Part shown: piece by piece, positions 39,131-47,119 of the stretch
How the letters are laid out: each line of letters starts with the position of its first letter
Position numbering within the stretch: position 1 is the first letter of the stretch
DNA from: Zhongshania aquimaris
Lineage (GTDB): Bacteria; Pseudomonadota; Gammaproteobacteria; Pseudomonadales; Spongiibacteraceae
Direction: 5' to 3'
DNA: 64,000 nucleotides
Assembly: GCF_019312595.1 (NCBI RefSeq)
Contig: NZ_JAHWDQ010000001.1
Location: forward strand, 434,001 to 498,000
Program-made: the position numbers and the translations under genes
The notes under the pieces: generated by a model
Database searches by the model: none
Seen by the model: only the letters and a program-made list of their open reading frames with translations
What the model was told of the DNA's origin: nothing

Positions 39131-40666
39131 TTAAGCCGTCGTCACTGCATTTCGATCTGGCGCTGCAACTTCACTTGAGGCAGTTATACATTCATACTCT
39201 GACACCGAAAAATGACGCGTCGTTAAGCGGTACTGCCAAGAAAAACTGGGCCACAAGGTGGTGTTTTTGCCGTCTTTGGTTAGATACCAACTATTACAGC
39301 CAGAAGTCCAAGTGGTACCTTTAAATCGCTCCTGGATATCAGCATTAAACTCCCGCTGCACCATTGGTTTAAGATCTAAATACGTATTCTGATTTCTTCT
39401 CAGCGTCTTCAAGTATTTCAAAATGTAATTGATCTGCGATTCTATATAGAAAATAACTGAGGTATTTCCCGGTCCAGTGTTCGGGCCCATCACATAAAGC
39501 ATATTCGGATAGCCCGATACGGCGACGCCTTTATACGCTTCGCTACCAATTGCCCAATCCTTTTCAAGCAGTCTCCCACCAACCCCTCGAATGGGGACCG
39601 GCGCACCCGAGACTGGCACTTTAAATCCAGTTGCAAATACAATGGCATCCACTTCGTGACGTTTTCCATCACTAGTGCATATCGCCGTTTCATCAATTTT
39701 ATCGATGCCCTCAACGCAGACATTGACGTTGCGCTTTGCCAGTGCAGGATAATAGTCATCCGACAATAAAACGCGCTTACAGCCCATGGCATAATTAGGA
39801 GACAATTTTTCTCGCAAGACCGGATCGCTTATCACTTTTCCTAAGTAACGACGCCCCATCGCCTCGCCAAAGCGAGTGAGAAAACTGTCCCACATAAACG
39901 CCGGCACCAAGCTTTCCATAAACAGATACTGAAGATTGCGCACCATGCGCTGAACGATTGGCCAGCGTCTATACAAGCGCTGCCGAGCTGGCGTAACGGG
40001 CTTGTCGGACTTTGGCATGACCCACGGCGGCGTGCGCTGAAATACATGTAGATCACTAACCACGCTTTGAATGGACGGTATAACCTGAATTGCACTGGCG
40101 CCGGTACCAATCACAGCGACCCGCTTGCCATCTAAACTGTATTCCCGATCCCACTCCGCGGTGTGCATCACTTTGCCGCCGAAGCTATCGACCCCTTTAA
40201 TTTCGGGATACTGCGGAACATTTAAGGCGCCAATTGCCATCACGACGGAGCGTGCTCGGCGCTTATTGCCATCGGCAAATGTTAATTTCCATGTTCCGCT
40301 GGCTTCGCAAAAAGTCATATCACTTAAGGAAGTATTAAATTTTATTTTTTCGCGTAACTTATATTTATCGGCACAATGTCGCAGATACCTGTATATCTCC
40401 TGTTGCGGGCCGAAAGTTCTGCCCCAGTCAGGCTTAGGTTCAAACGAAAAAGAATACAAGTGCGAAGGCACATCACAGGCCGCGCCAGGGTAGACATTAT
40501 CTCGCCACACACCACCGACATCCCCTGCCCGTTCGTAAATAGCAAAGTCATTCAGACCCTGTTGCTGCATACGAATAGCGACACCCAATCCGCCGAAGCC
40601 AGCGCCAATAATAGCGACTTCATCAATACTGTCGTTACGCTTGGTATTATTTTTATGTTCCGTCAT
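39131..40666 (-). CDS. Flavin-containing Baeyer-Villiger-type monooxygenase
   Basis: This is a 511-residue class I BVMO/FMO-type enzyme that would insert oxygen into a ketone using NADPH and O2. The FAD-binding GAGFGGLG is at residues 21-28. The BVMO fingerprint is FGGKVMHTAEWD (162-173), which keeps the Phe, Gly, His, Trp and Asp of the consensus. The second dinucleotide site is GTGASA (187-192), and FATGF follows later. Like many long-chain type enzymes it lacks a signal peptide. It is the third gene of the operon, 3 nt after the hydrolase gene. The native substrate is unknown; MymA and AlmA relatives suggest long-chain or hydrophobic ketones, but cyclic ketones are also possible. Confidence 0.88.
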   Translation of the reverse strand: MTEHKNNTKRNDSIDEVAIIGAGFGGLGVAIRMQQQGLNDFAIYERAGDVGGVWRDNVYPGAACDVPSHLYSFSFEPKPDWGRTFGPQQEIYRYLRHCADKYKLREKIKFNTSLSDMTFCEASGTWKLTFADGNKRRARSVVMAIGALNVPQYPEIKGVDSFGGKVMHTAEWDREYSLDGKRVAVIGTGASAIQVIPSIQSVVSDLHVFQRTPPWVMPKSDKPVTPARQRLYRRWPIVQRMVRNLQYLFMESLVPAFMWDSFLTRFGEAMGRRYLGKVISDPVLREKLSPNYAMGCKRVLLSDDYYPALAKRNVNVCVEGIDKIDETAICTSDGKRHEVDAIVFATGFKVPVSGAPVPIRGVGGRLLEKDWAIGSEAYKGVAVSGYPNMLYVMGPNTGPGNTSVIFYIESQINYILKYLKTLRRNQNTYLDLKPMVQREFNADIQERFKGTTWTSGCNSWYLTKDGKNTTLWPSFSWQYRLTTRHFSVSEYECITASSEVAAPDRNAVTTA

Positions 40667-40669
40667 TGT

Positions 40670-41671
40670 CTATATCACTCTCGTTCCAGCACACCAGAAA
40701 TCACTTAGCACTCTGGCTGTTAAGGCCGGCTCTTCTATCATGGGTAAGTGCCCAACGGCGGGTAAGATCATCGCCTTTGCATCAGAAATTTGGTCGCAAA
40801 ACTGATCGGCACAGCTCACATCCAAGACCTGATCAGAATCCCCCCACAGCACTAATGTTGGGGCGGTAATCTTGTTCAAGTTCAAAAATGTATCTTTTAA
40901 AGAGTCGACTAAGTGCGAAAAAATAAAATCATTTACGCGCTTGCGATGACTCATCGCTCCCGCGAGAAAAAAGCTTAAAATCATGCCAATGAAACGTTGA
41001 CGCCGGTGTAAGGCAATGGCAAAAACCAGCCATGTATCGCGCGGCGACGACGGAGCGAGGTAGTTCTTACCCGCCGCTAAACCGCTTTCCAACTGACTAA
41101 GATGCTTTCCGGGCACGCCAGCCGAATTCATTAAGCAAAGCGTTTCGACAAGCTGCGGATGTCTCGCCGCTAGCTGCGCCGCAATTGCGCCGCCCATCGA
41201 GCTACCGGCGAAATGCGCTTTCTCTATCCCCAAGCCTTTCAGCCATGACGCAACCCGGTCCGCCTGGGCCGCCATTCGGTAATCCGCATCGGGGTGAAAA
41301 TCACTATCACCAAAACCCGCCAAGTCCGGTACTAATAAGTAACAGTCTTTGCGCAGCCTTGCCGCCAAATAGCTCCAGTTCTCTTTGCTAGAACCAAAAC
41401 CATGTAGCAAAACAACCACGCGACCCGCACTATTTCCGCCTGCCCAATAACATATATTGTGGTCGTCAACCTTGGCCACACGGCGCTTTAAGCCCGCCTG
41501 CAGGCTCATTAAGGGTTGCAGACGCTGCCACAAACTCCCGCTAGGCTGCCACCTAGCGAGTGCCGCTTTATCAATATCGGCCAATGGCGTTGCCAAATAC
41601 CGATCTCGCATTGCGTCCAGCTCGGTCAAAATCGCAGCATTTTCAGCTACGATTCCATTTACCGCATTCAT
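40670..41671 (-). CDS. Alpha/beta hydrolase (Ser-type, esterase-like)
   Basis: The 333-residue hydrolase has HGFGSSKENW as oxyanion loop (about residues 89-98), a nucleophile Ser in AGSSMGGAIA (about 156-165), a triad Asp in LWGDSDQVLD and a triad His in VGHLPMIEEP. It is predicted to hydrolyse an ester or lactone, which fits cleavage of the product of the neighbouring monooxygenase. There is no signal peptide, so it is cytosolic. Its start overlaps the diiron-like gene by 4 nt and its stop lies 3 nt before the BVMO gene. Confidence 0.87.
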   Translation of the reverse strand: MNAVNGIVAENAAILTELDAMRDRYLATPLADIDKAALARWQPSGSLWQRLQPLMSLQAGLKRRVAKVDDHNICYWAGGNSAGRVVVLLHGFGSSKENWSYLAARLRKDCYLLVPDLAGFGDSDFHPDADYRMAAQADRVASWLKGLGIEKAHFAGSSMGGAIAAQLAARHPQLVETLCLMNSAGVPGKHLSQLESGLAAGKNYLAPSSPRDTWLVFAIALHRRQRFIGMILSFFLAGAMSHRKRVNDFIFSHLVDSLKDTFLNLNKITAPTLVLWGDSDQVLDVSCADQFCDQISDAKAMILPAVGHLPMIEEPALTARVLSDFWCAGTRVI

Positions 41672-42525
41672 GCAGCAGCGCCAACGGCTGAATCGCCATA
41701 CGCCGTCACTTCATCAACTAGCGAGTCGACTTCCGCCAAGTACTGGGCATTGTCATGATCCCAAGGATGGAATCCTGGTTTAAAGTAATCCAACCAGTCA
41801 GGAATCGTTCTGCGCAGCATTCCTGGCGATCCCCACAAGAAATTCATCACCTTAATCCAACCCATCACGTTGAAAAGCTGACCTTCACGTCTCACCAAGC
41901 CAATATGGAATGGAATAACCATTAGCCAGAAAATACTCGTCGCAGTAATCAACGCGAAACAGCGATGTAAATAGCCAATCAATCCGCCACCCAAAACCTC
42001 CTGATATACGTCATAGGCAACCGCTTTGTGCTCGGTTTCTTCAAGTGCGTGCCACTTCCACAATGCACCATAGCGGGGCTCTGCGCCCTCCAAGCTGCGA
42101 GGCTCACTCAGCACCATATTGGCTAAAATCGCCGTTAAGTGCTCTAAGGCAATCGTCCCTGCTAACTGGGCAGACTTAGGTGAAAATCGAGTAAGGAACT
42201 TCAAAAGGCGAACAACAATACGGCCGTAACGATCAGCCGGCATACCTTTTTCGACCAAGGCATCGTTGTATTCTTCATGCTCGCGGCCGTGCATTGCCTC
42301 TTGGCCAATAAACCCGCGTACAGACTCTTTTAATTCGGGATCATGAATCCGATCGCGATAGTGGCGTACGCTATCAATGAAAAAGCGCTCACCATCTGGA
42401 AAGAAAATCGACAAGGCATTAAAGAAGTGAGTAATGTGCGCACCGCCGGCGTGCCAATCGCCAATGCGGTCTTTTGGCAAATGAAACTCAAGATTACGGC
42501 GTACCGGTTGAACTATCGTTTTCAT
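41668..42525 (-). CDS. PF10118 'metal-dependent hydrolase' family protein with diiron ligand pattern
   Basis: The 285-residue protein belongs to the family named predicted metal-dependent hydrolase (PF10118). I read the ligands E46, E76-x2-H79, E128 and E163-x2-H166, which is the E/EXXH/E/EXXH spacing of ferritin-like carboxylate-bridged diiron proteins. So it may bind two irons and use O2, rather than hydrolyse. It is the first gene of the operon, with RBS AAGGAGATG, and its promoter carries the shared palindrome. Related genes in actinobacteria and gammaproteobacteria occur beside SDR and monooxygenase genes. Function not demonstrated. Confidence 0.82.
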   Translation of the reverse strand: MKTIVQPVRRNLEFHLPKDRIGDWHAGGAHITHFFNALSIFFPDGERFFIDSVRHYRDRIHDPELKESVRGFIGQEAMHGREHEEYNDALVEKGMPADRYGRIVVRLLKFLTRFSPKSAQLAGTIALEHLTAILANMVLSEPRSLEGAEPRYGALWKWHALEETEHKAVAYDVYQEVLGGGLIGYLHRCFALITATSIFWLMVIPFHIGLVRREGQLFNVMGWIKVMNFLWGSPGMLRRTIPDWLDYFKPGFHPWDHDNAQYLAEVDSLVDEVTAYGDSAVGAAA

Positions 42526-42553
42526 AAAGCATCTCCTTATGAATCATTTTATT

Positions 42554-42577
42554 ATGTAACACCAGGTGATGTAACAT
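42554..42577. promoter_or_regulatory. 24-bp palindromic operator, copy 1
   Basis: Half-sites ATGTAACACCAG and GTGATGTAACAT (24 bp; half-sites TGTNACAYCA and TGATGNNACA) flank the centre. It overlaps the -10 box of the diiron/hydrolase/BVMO/SDR operon and the leader after it. A near-identical copy lies upstream of the TonB receptor gene (46900-46923). Confidence 0.75.
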
Positions 42578-42602
42578 TAATCTTGACATCAATTAATGTC
42601 AA
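42574..42602 (-). promoter_or_regulatory. Promoter of the diiron-hydrolase-BVMO-SDR operon
   Basis: TTGACA (42597-42602, minus strand) and TAATGT (42574-42579) are 17 bp apart. A palindrome (42582-42603, 10 of 11 pairs) also covers the -35 and spacer. Matches in the promoter of the TonB gene extend over TTGACAT, GATTAATGT, CATCA, CTG and ACATA at the same spacing. Confidence 0.75.
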
Positions 42603-42603
42603 G
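42582..42603. promoter_or_regulatory. Second palindrome over -35 and spacer
   Basis: CTTGACATCAA and TTAATGTCAAG are inverted copies (10 of 11 pairs match) covering the -35 and spacer of the operon promoter. It is not repeated at the TonB promoter, so it could bind a separate regulator or a second dimer. Confidence 0.55.
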
Positions 42604-42625
42604 TACAATCGAATGAATATTTACC

Positions 42626-43579
42626 CTAAGTTCTTGCAACGGCTGAATCGGCCTGAAACGCCCCGTCAGCTATGAAATCCGCCACAAGGCGCGCCAACTC
42701 CTTAGGCCTGCTTAGCGGCAACCAATGTCCACCCTCGATGTGTCGAATACAGAGATTTGGCGCCCACTGCGACATTCCGTCGTATAAATTTTTGCCAAGA
42801 AAGCGATCATTCATTGGAATAACAAGTTGTACCGGCACAACACTGCTGCGCCGCCGCGGCGCGCGAAAACGAGGAAGGCAATTCGCCCTGTAAAGCTCAA
42901 TCCCATTGATCCCGTCACGCTTGCGCTGAGCGCTTGTCACTAGGGCGTGCTCATCAATATTTACACCTTCCACAAAGCGCATTAATCGACGCCAATTTCG
43001 ACCCAGAGCAACCCGCCAAAGCATGGGTGCCAACAAGGGAAAATGAAAAAACCAGATATACCAGGAGCGAAAAATTTGATGAATAACTAATTTAGTACTG
43101 CCACTCTCGCCCCAACACTGGCGAAACCAATAGCCAACATGATCCAGACAGGGACCGGAGATAGAGGTATACGATAAGATTTTGTGCTGGGAGTTCGGTG
43201 AGCATACAGACTCCCAACTTTGCACAGAGCCCCAGTCATGACCGACAAGATGAAACTGGGGACGACTACAAAACTGTGCAGTAACCGCTGCTAAATCCGC
43301 TTGCAATAACGCGAGTGAATAGCCATTGCGATTGGAAGGCGCCGACGAAAGCCCGGCCCCCCGCACGTCGTACCTAATAATATAAAAGTCATCTACCAGG
43401 TAATCTACCAACAGGTCCCAAACAGAGTTGTTATCTGGGTAGCCATGTACCAACACTATATTGGGCTTACTCGACTGCCCCTGACAATAAACTGCTATGC
43501 GCACGTCACCGGAGTAACAAAATTGCGGGGCTGGCCGCCTTGCATCTATCCGAGCTGCATCAGAGCCAGCAACATCCAT
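42626..43579 (-). CDS. Alpha/beta hydrolase, epoxide hydrolase-like (Asp nucleophile)
   Basis: The 317-residue protein has the oxyanion motif HGYPDNNSVW (about residues 44-53), a nucleophile Asp in VGHDWGS (about 113-119) instead of Ser, triad His in GGHWLPL, and Asp in MNDRFLG. GHDWG with HGxP is typical of epoxide hydrolases and haloalkane dehalogenases. It is the last gene of the TonB-START-hydrolase operon and stops 23 bp before the next operon's -35 box. Its cytosolic target may be an epoxide or ester of the same compound. Confidence 0.86.
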   Translation of the reverse strand: MDVAGSDAARIDARRPAPQFCYSGDVRIAVYCQGQSSKPNIVLVHGYPDNNSVWDLLVDYLVDDFYIIRYDVRGAGLSSAPSNRNGYSLALLQADLAAVTAQFCSRPQFHLVGHDWGSVQSWESVCSPNSQHKILSYTSISGPCLDHVGYWFRQCWGESGSTKLVIHQIFRSWYIWFFHFPLLAPMLWRVALGRNWRRLMRFVEGVNIDEHALVTSAQRKRDGINGIELYRANCLPRFRAPRRRSSVVPVQLVIPMNDRFLGKNLYDGMSQWAPNLCIRHIEGGHWLPLSRPKELARLVADFIADGAFQADSAVART

Positions 43580-43621
43580 TTTTATCTCTCGCCGAATGTT
43601 TGAATCAGGGGACTTCGGGTC

Positions 43622-44287
43622 TTAGAAGGGATTAAAGTTTGCGTATTCCGGCAACACAACTCGATTGCGCATTGCCTTTAGTGTTTCAAATGGATTATCT
43701 ACTATCATGGCATTTACCAGGCCTGAGGGCAGCGCGCCAACCGGGTTCAAATGCAATTGAAACACTACCTTGGTCTGTGCATCACTTAGTGGCGTCAACT
43801 CAAAAAAGCCCTCTACTTCCTCTACCCTTACAGCATCCGATTTCTTAGGTAGGGCCGCTTTAGCTGACTCTGGTAGCGCCTGCACATCCACACCTGTCAG
43901 CTTCACTAGAGTAATTCGGCTAACTGGATCTTGAGATATTTCATTGCGTAGAATCATGTCTCGATCCGCCGCCGGCCAGGGAAAATCATTCTGCAAATAC
44001 TGATAGCGATCCAATAAACTCGCCTTGTATAAAAGTTTTGGATTTTTACAATTAAACATCCAGTGAACAAAACCATTGGTGTCATCCAGCAAGGCCATCA
44101 CTTGGTTCAACTCGGCATTAATAATGGCTTCACCACGAAACTCTTTATAATTAGAACCCTCAACAGCCCGCGTATAAACTTGGATTCCGTCCTTGTCTTT
44201 TTCTAGCTGCCACTCGCCTGCACAAAGCGAGACACTCACCAACAGCATGGCAATTAACGCGAGGCACTTATTCCCTAACGTTTTCAT
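43622..44287 (-). CDS. Periplasmic START domain lipid-binding protein
   Basis: START domains bind sterols and other hydrophobic ligands. The 221-residue protein has a Sec signal peptide (MKTLGNKCLALIAMLLVSVSLCAG) and then a single START domain (WQLEKDKDGIQVYTRAVEGSNYKEFRGE region to about residue 215, with FPWPAADRDMILRN). It probably carries a hydrophobic molecule through the periplasm. It sits between the TonB receptor and the epoxide-hydrolase-like gene in one operon (93 and 42 nt gaps), which supports cooperation in uptake. Confidence 0.87.
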   Translation of the reverse strand: MKTLGNKCLALIAMLLVSVSLCAGEWQLEKDKDGIQVYTRAVEGSNYKEFRGEAIINAELNQVMALLDDTNGFVHWMFNCKNPKLLYKASLLDRYQYLQNDFPWPAADRDMILRNEISQDPVSRITLVKLTGVDVQALPESAKAALPKKSDAVRVEEVEGFFELTPLSDAQTKVVFQLHLNPVGALPSGLVNAMIVDNPFETLKAMRNRVVLPEYANFNPF

Positions 44288-44380
44288 CTTGCATCTCCAG
44301 CATTCAAATCAATCGCATGCCTAAGCATCGTCATCACAAGTTACCACCAACAAGCTGTTAAGCTTTTGGCGGAAATCAGG

Positions 44381-46855
44381 CTACATCCGGTACGTGAATT
44401 GCATCGCTATAGAGCGTGGCGGCTCAACGAATGCAGTGTGGCTGGTGGCACCAAATATGGTTTTCGATAAGGGGGTATCAGCGGCATACACCACAACCAC
44501 TTTATCCGTTAAGTTCTTCCCCACCAGCGCCAACTCCCACTGTTTATCGATCGGACCTATGCCAATACGGCCATTCACCTTAACAAATCCATCTTGCTCG
44601 ACACGTTCATCAAGATTAGAAGATGGGTTGTAATTATCTGTGAATACAAAATCTAAGCCCATACCAATACCCATGGTTGGGCTAATTGGACGAACATAGC
44701 CAATTAAGAAAGTACCTGACCAGTCAGCGACATACTGATTGCTCTGACCGGTGTAATCGCAGTACAAACCATCATCAGATGTTGGCACCTGATCCTGCTT
44801 ACACTGGCCATTCTCAAAGTCAGTGAATTCAAAATCTAAAATCGCAAGGGCGCCGCCCAAGCTGAAGTAATCGGTAATCTGCCAGCGCCCATCCATTTCT
44901 ATGCCCATGGTGATAGCTTCTTTGGCGTTGCCGACGTTAAATCCTAATGTGCCATCAAAAAGACTAATCTGAAGATCGTTATACTGGGTGTAGAAAGCGG
45001 CGATGTTAAATTCAGCTGCGCCGTCCAACAAACCGGTTTTCAGGCCTAGTTCAAGACTGGTCGCCTCCTCCTCTTCATACTCAAAGGTACCAATCAGAAC
45101 CTGCTGATTTGAGATCGCAGCATTCGGATTCCGCGGCGTAGGATCGGCACTAGGTGACATATTTGACCGCGCATCAAAGCCACCGGCTTTAACACCCTTA
45201 GTGGCAGTGAAGTAGGCCATACCCTCATCTGAGTAATCCCACTGAACATTCAACAAAGGAGAAAAGGACTTTTCGGTACGCTTGCCCTTCAAGTCGTGAC
45301 GCTCAGCCGAGAACGTAATAGCCGCTACCGTATCCACTTCACCGATGGGCAATACATTGCCCTCTAAATCAGCAAATTCCAACTTGCGACTACCGGTTTT
45401 CTGCTCTAAGGTTCCGCGCCCGCCTAGGGTCAAACGAAGACTGTCGCCAAGATGGAAAGTTGTTTGCAAAAATGCAGAGAAAATATTCGACGTACTCAAG
45501 AATTGTCGAGGAGCTGTAATATCGGCCACAGCATTACCGGCATCACCAATACCGGCTATCTCCTCAGGACCACCACCAAGCTGCAGTGGGTCGATATCAC
45601 CTCGAGCACCACCTTCTGTTAAGTCTGCTGCATTCAGTAACTGCACAACTGTCGCCGAGTCTTGAATTAATTTGTCACGAAAATCAAGTTCGTTGCGCTG
45701 CATATACAGACCACCGATATATTCTACATCTTGATCTGCCGGCGAAACCCAACGAAATTCCTGACTGTATTGAGTGTAATCTTCACCCAAAGCCAACTTA
45801 AACAATTCAGCAGCAGTTGCATCACAGTCACAAAGGTCACTGTACGTGTAATGTAAATAACCTGTGATTGCCGTGAACTCATGACCACTATCAGTGACTC
45901 TAGTAATATTTGTCGTTAAATTAATAGTGTCATTATTGCTGAAATCGCCATTTGAGGTGCGTTTAAAATCTTGAAAGTTATTCAGCACAGAGTCGTCGAT
46001 ATTTACGTTAACGACACCAGGAAATTGTGTGTTATTTAGTATTTCGGCTTCTGTCTTACCTGTAAAAAGAAACACATCTGAAGTCGATGGTTCATCGTTA
46101 ACAATTTCGGCTTGGCGACCCAAGCTATCAAACTTGCCAGTTTCAATTTTCGCTAGCAACGTTGTCCTATCATCTATCTCCCAAGCTGCTTTTAAACGAA
46201 AAGTCGCCTGATCATATTGAGGTTCATCACGGTCCAAAAATAAATTTTCGACAAAGCCGCCGTATTCGCGCACACGAGCAGAAAAGCGCAGGCCCAAAGT
46301 ATCCGTGACAGGACCAGACAGCATAACATCGGCAACTTTCTCGTCGTACTTCGGTTCATATAAAGTCGAGAACAAGGCTTCGAAATAATCTGAGGGATTT
46401 GCTGTGATAAGATTTACCGCACCGGCAATACTGTTTTTACCATGGAGAATATTCTGCGGCCCACGCAATACTTCCACCCGCGCCAAATCCAAAAACGGCG
46501 CCCGAGCCAATTGGGCACGACCATAGTAAATACCGTCGACATACATCCCCACCGACTGCTCAAACCCCTGATTCATCCCAGTACCGATACCACGAATAAA
46601 TATGTCCGTACTAATCCCACTCTCGGTCACCGTGAGGTTAGGCACGTAGGCTTGTAAATCTTCCATGCGATTAATACCAGCTTCCATCATTTTCTCGCCG
46701 CCAATGGCGCTGACAGAAACCGGAACATCTTGGAGACTCTGGGTTCTGTGTTGAGCAGTAACTACCACCTCCTCTAACATTGCAGCCATTGCCCCCGATG
46801 AGGCAAAAGAAAGTAGAAAGAGGAAATTCGAAACGGATGCTTTAGGACTAACCAT
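44381..46855 (-). CDS. TonB-dependent outer-membrane receptor
   Basis: The 824-residue receptor has a signal peptide (MVSPKASVSNFLFLLSFASSGAMA), a TonB-box-like EEVVVTAQHR, a plug domain (about residues 40-160) with RVEVLRGPQNILHGKNSIAGAVNL, and a barrel of average length. The C-terminus ends TYRM, so the usual terminal aromatic residue is not at the very end. It heads an operon with START and epoxide-hydrolase-like genes and is driven by a promoter matching that of the BVMO operon. The ligand is probably a hydrophobic carbon source rather than a siderophore, an inference from context only. Confidence 0.9.
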   Translation of the reverse strand: MVSPKASVSNFLFLLSFASSGAMAAMLEEVVVTAQHRTQSLQDVPVSVSAIGGEKMMEAGINRMEDLQAYVPNLTVTESGISTDIFIRGIGTGMNQGFEQSVGMYVDGIYYGRAQLARAPFLDLARVEVLRGPQNILHGKNSIAGAVNLITANPSDYFEALFSTLYEPKYDEKVADVMLSGPVTDTLGLRFSARVREYGGFVENLFLDRDEPQYDQATFRLKAAWEIDDRTTLLAKIETGKFDSLGRQAEIVNDEPSTSDVFLFTGKTEAEILNNTQFPGVVNVNIDDSVLNNFQDFKRTSNGDFSNNDTINLTTNITRVTDSGHEFTAITGYLHYTYSDLCDCDATAAELFKLALGEDYTQYSQEFRWVSPADQDVEYIGGLYMQRNELDFRDKLIQDSATVVQLLNAADLTEGGARGDIDPLQLGGGPEEIAGIGDAGNAVADITAPRQFLSTSNIFSAFLQTTFHLGDSLRLTLGGRGTLEQKTGSRKLEFADLEGNVLPIGEVDTVAAITFSAERHDLKGKRTEKSFSPLLNVQWDYSDEGMAYFTATKGVKAGGFDARSNMSPSADPTPRNPNAAISNQQVLIGTFEYEEEEATSLELGLKTGLLDGAAEFNIAAFYTQYNDLQISLFDGTLGFNVGNAKEAITMGIEMDGRWQITDYFSLGGALAILDFEFTDFENGQCKQDQVPTSDDGLYCDYTGQSNQYVADWSGTFLIGYVRPISPTMGIGMGLDFVFTDNYNPSSNLDERVEQDGFVKVNGRIGIGPIDKQWELALVGKNLTDKVVVVYAADTPLSKTIFGATSHTAFVEPPRSIAMQFTYRM

Positions 46856-46899
46856 AATTCAAGACCTACAATTGCTTTATTGTTATACTACACGCCACT

Positions 46900-46923
46900 A
46901 TGTGACATCAGATGATGAGACAT
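46900..46923. promoter_or_regulatory. 24-bp palindromic operator, copy 2
   Basis: Half-sites ATGTGACATCAG and ATGATGAGACAT (centre inverted repeat of TGTNNCATCA) match copy 1 at 42554-42577 in most positions. It overlaps the -10 of the TonB receptor promoter on the minus strand and lies 197 bp before the MerR gene. Confidence 0.75.
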
Positions 46924-46948
46924 TAATCGCAGCAAGGCTGTATGTCAA
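46920..46948 (-). promoter_or_regulatory. Promoter of the TonB receptor operon
   Basis: Minus-strand TTGACA (46943-46948) and TAATGT (46920-46925) are separated by 17 bp, the same hexamers and spacing as the BVMO operon promoter, and enter the palindrome. The start lies about 70 nt before the TonB ATG. Confidence 0.75.
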
Positions 46949-47018
46949 GAAATATGTTGACGATGACACCATTGATTCATTTTCATTTACAGCCACAGGA
47001 AGCAAATCAAGCACCGCG

Positions 47019-47045
47019 CCACGAATTCAGAACAAGTATTCGTGG
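47019..47045. promoter_or_regulatory. Inverted repeat upstream of merR-family gene
   Basis: CCACGAAT (47019-47026) and ATTCGTGG (47038-47045) are exact complements with an 11-nt spacer, about 75 bp before the MerR start. It could be an autoregulatory operator; there is no direct evidence. Confidence 0.45.
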
Positions 47046-47119
47046 AAATAGCCGAGTAGAACCAGTCTTCTATTACTGGCTGCACTTAATAAGAGAGGGC
47101 GCGACGCGCAGTGAAGAGC

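Noticed and set aside
42343-42675. Plus-strand open frame across the promoter of the diiron-like gene
   Set aside because: It overlaps the start of a strong family gene and the regulatory site, has no RBS and no recognisable family.
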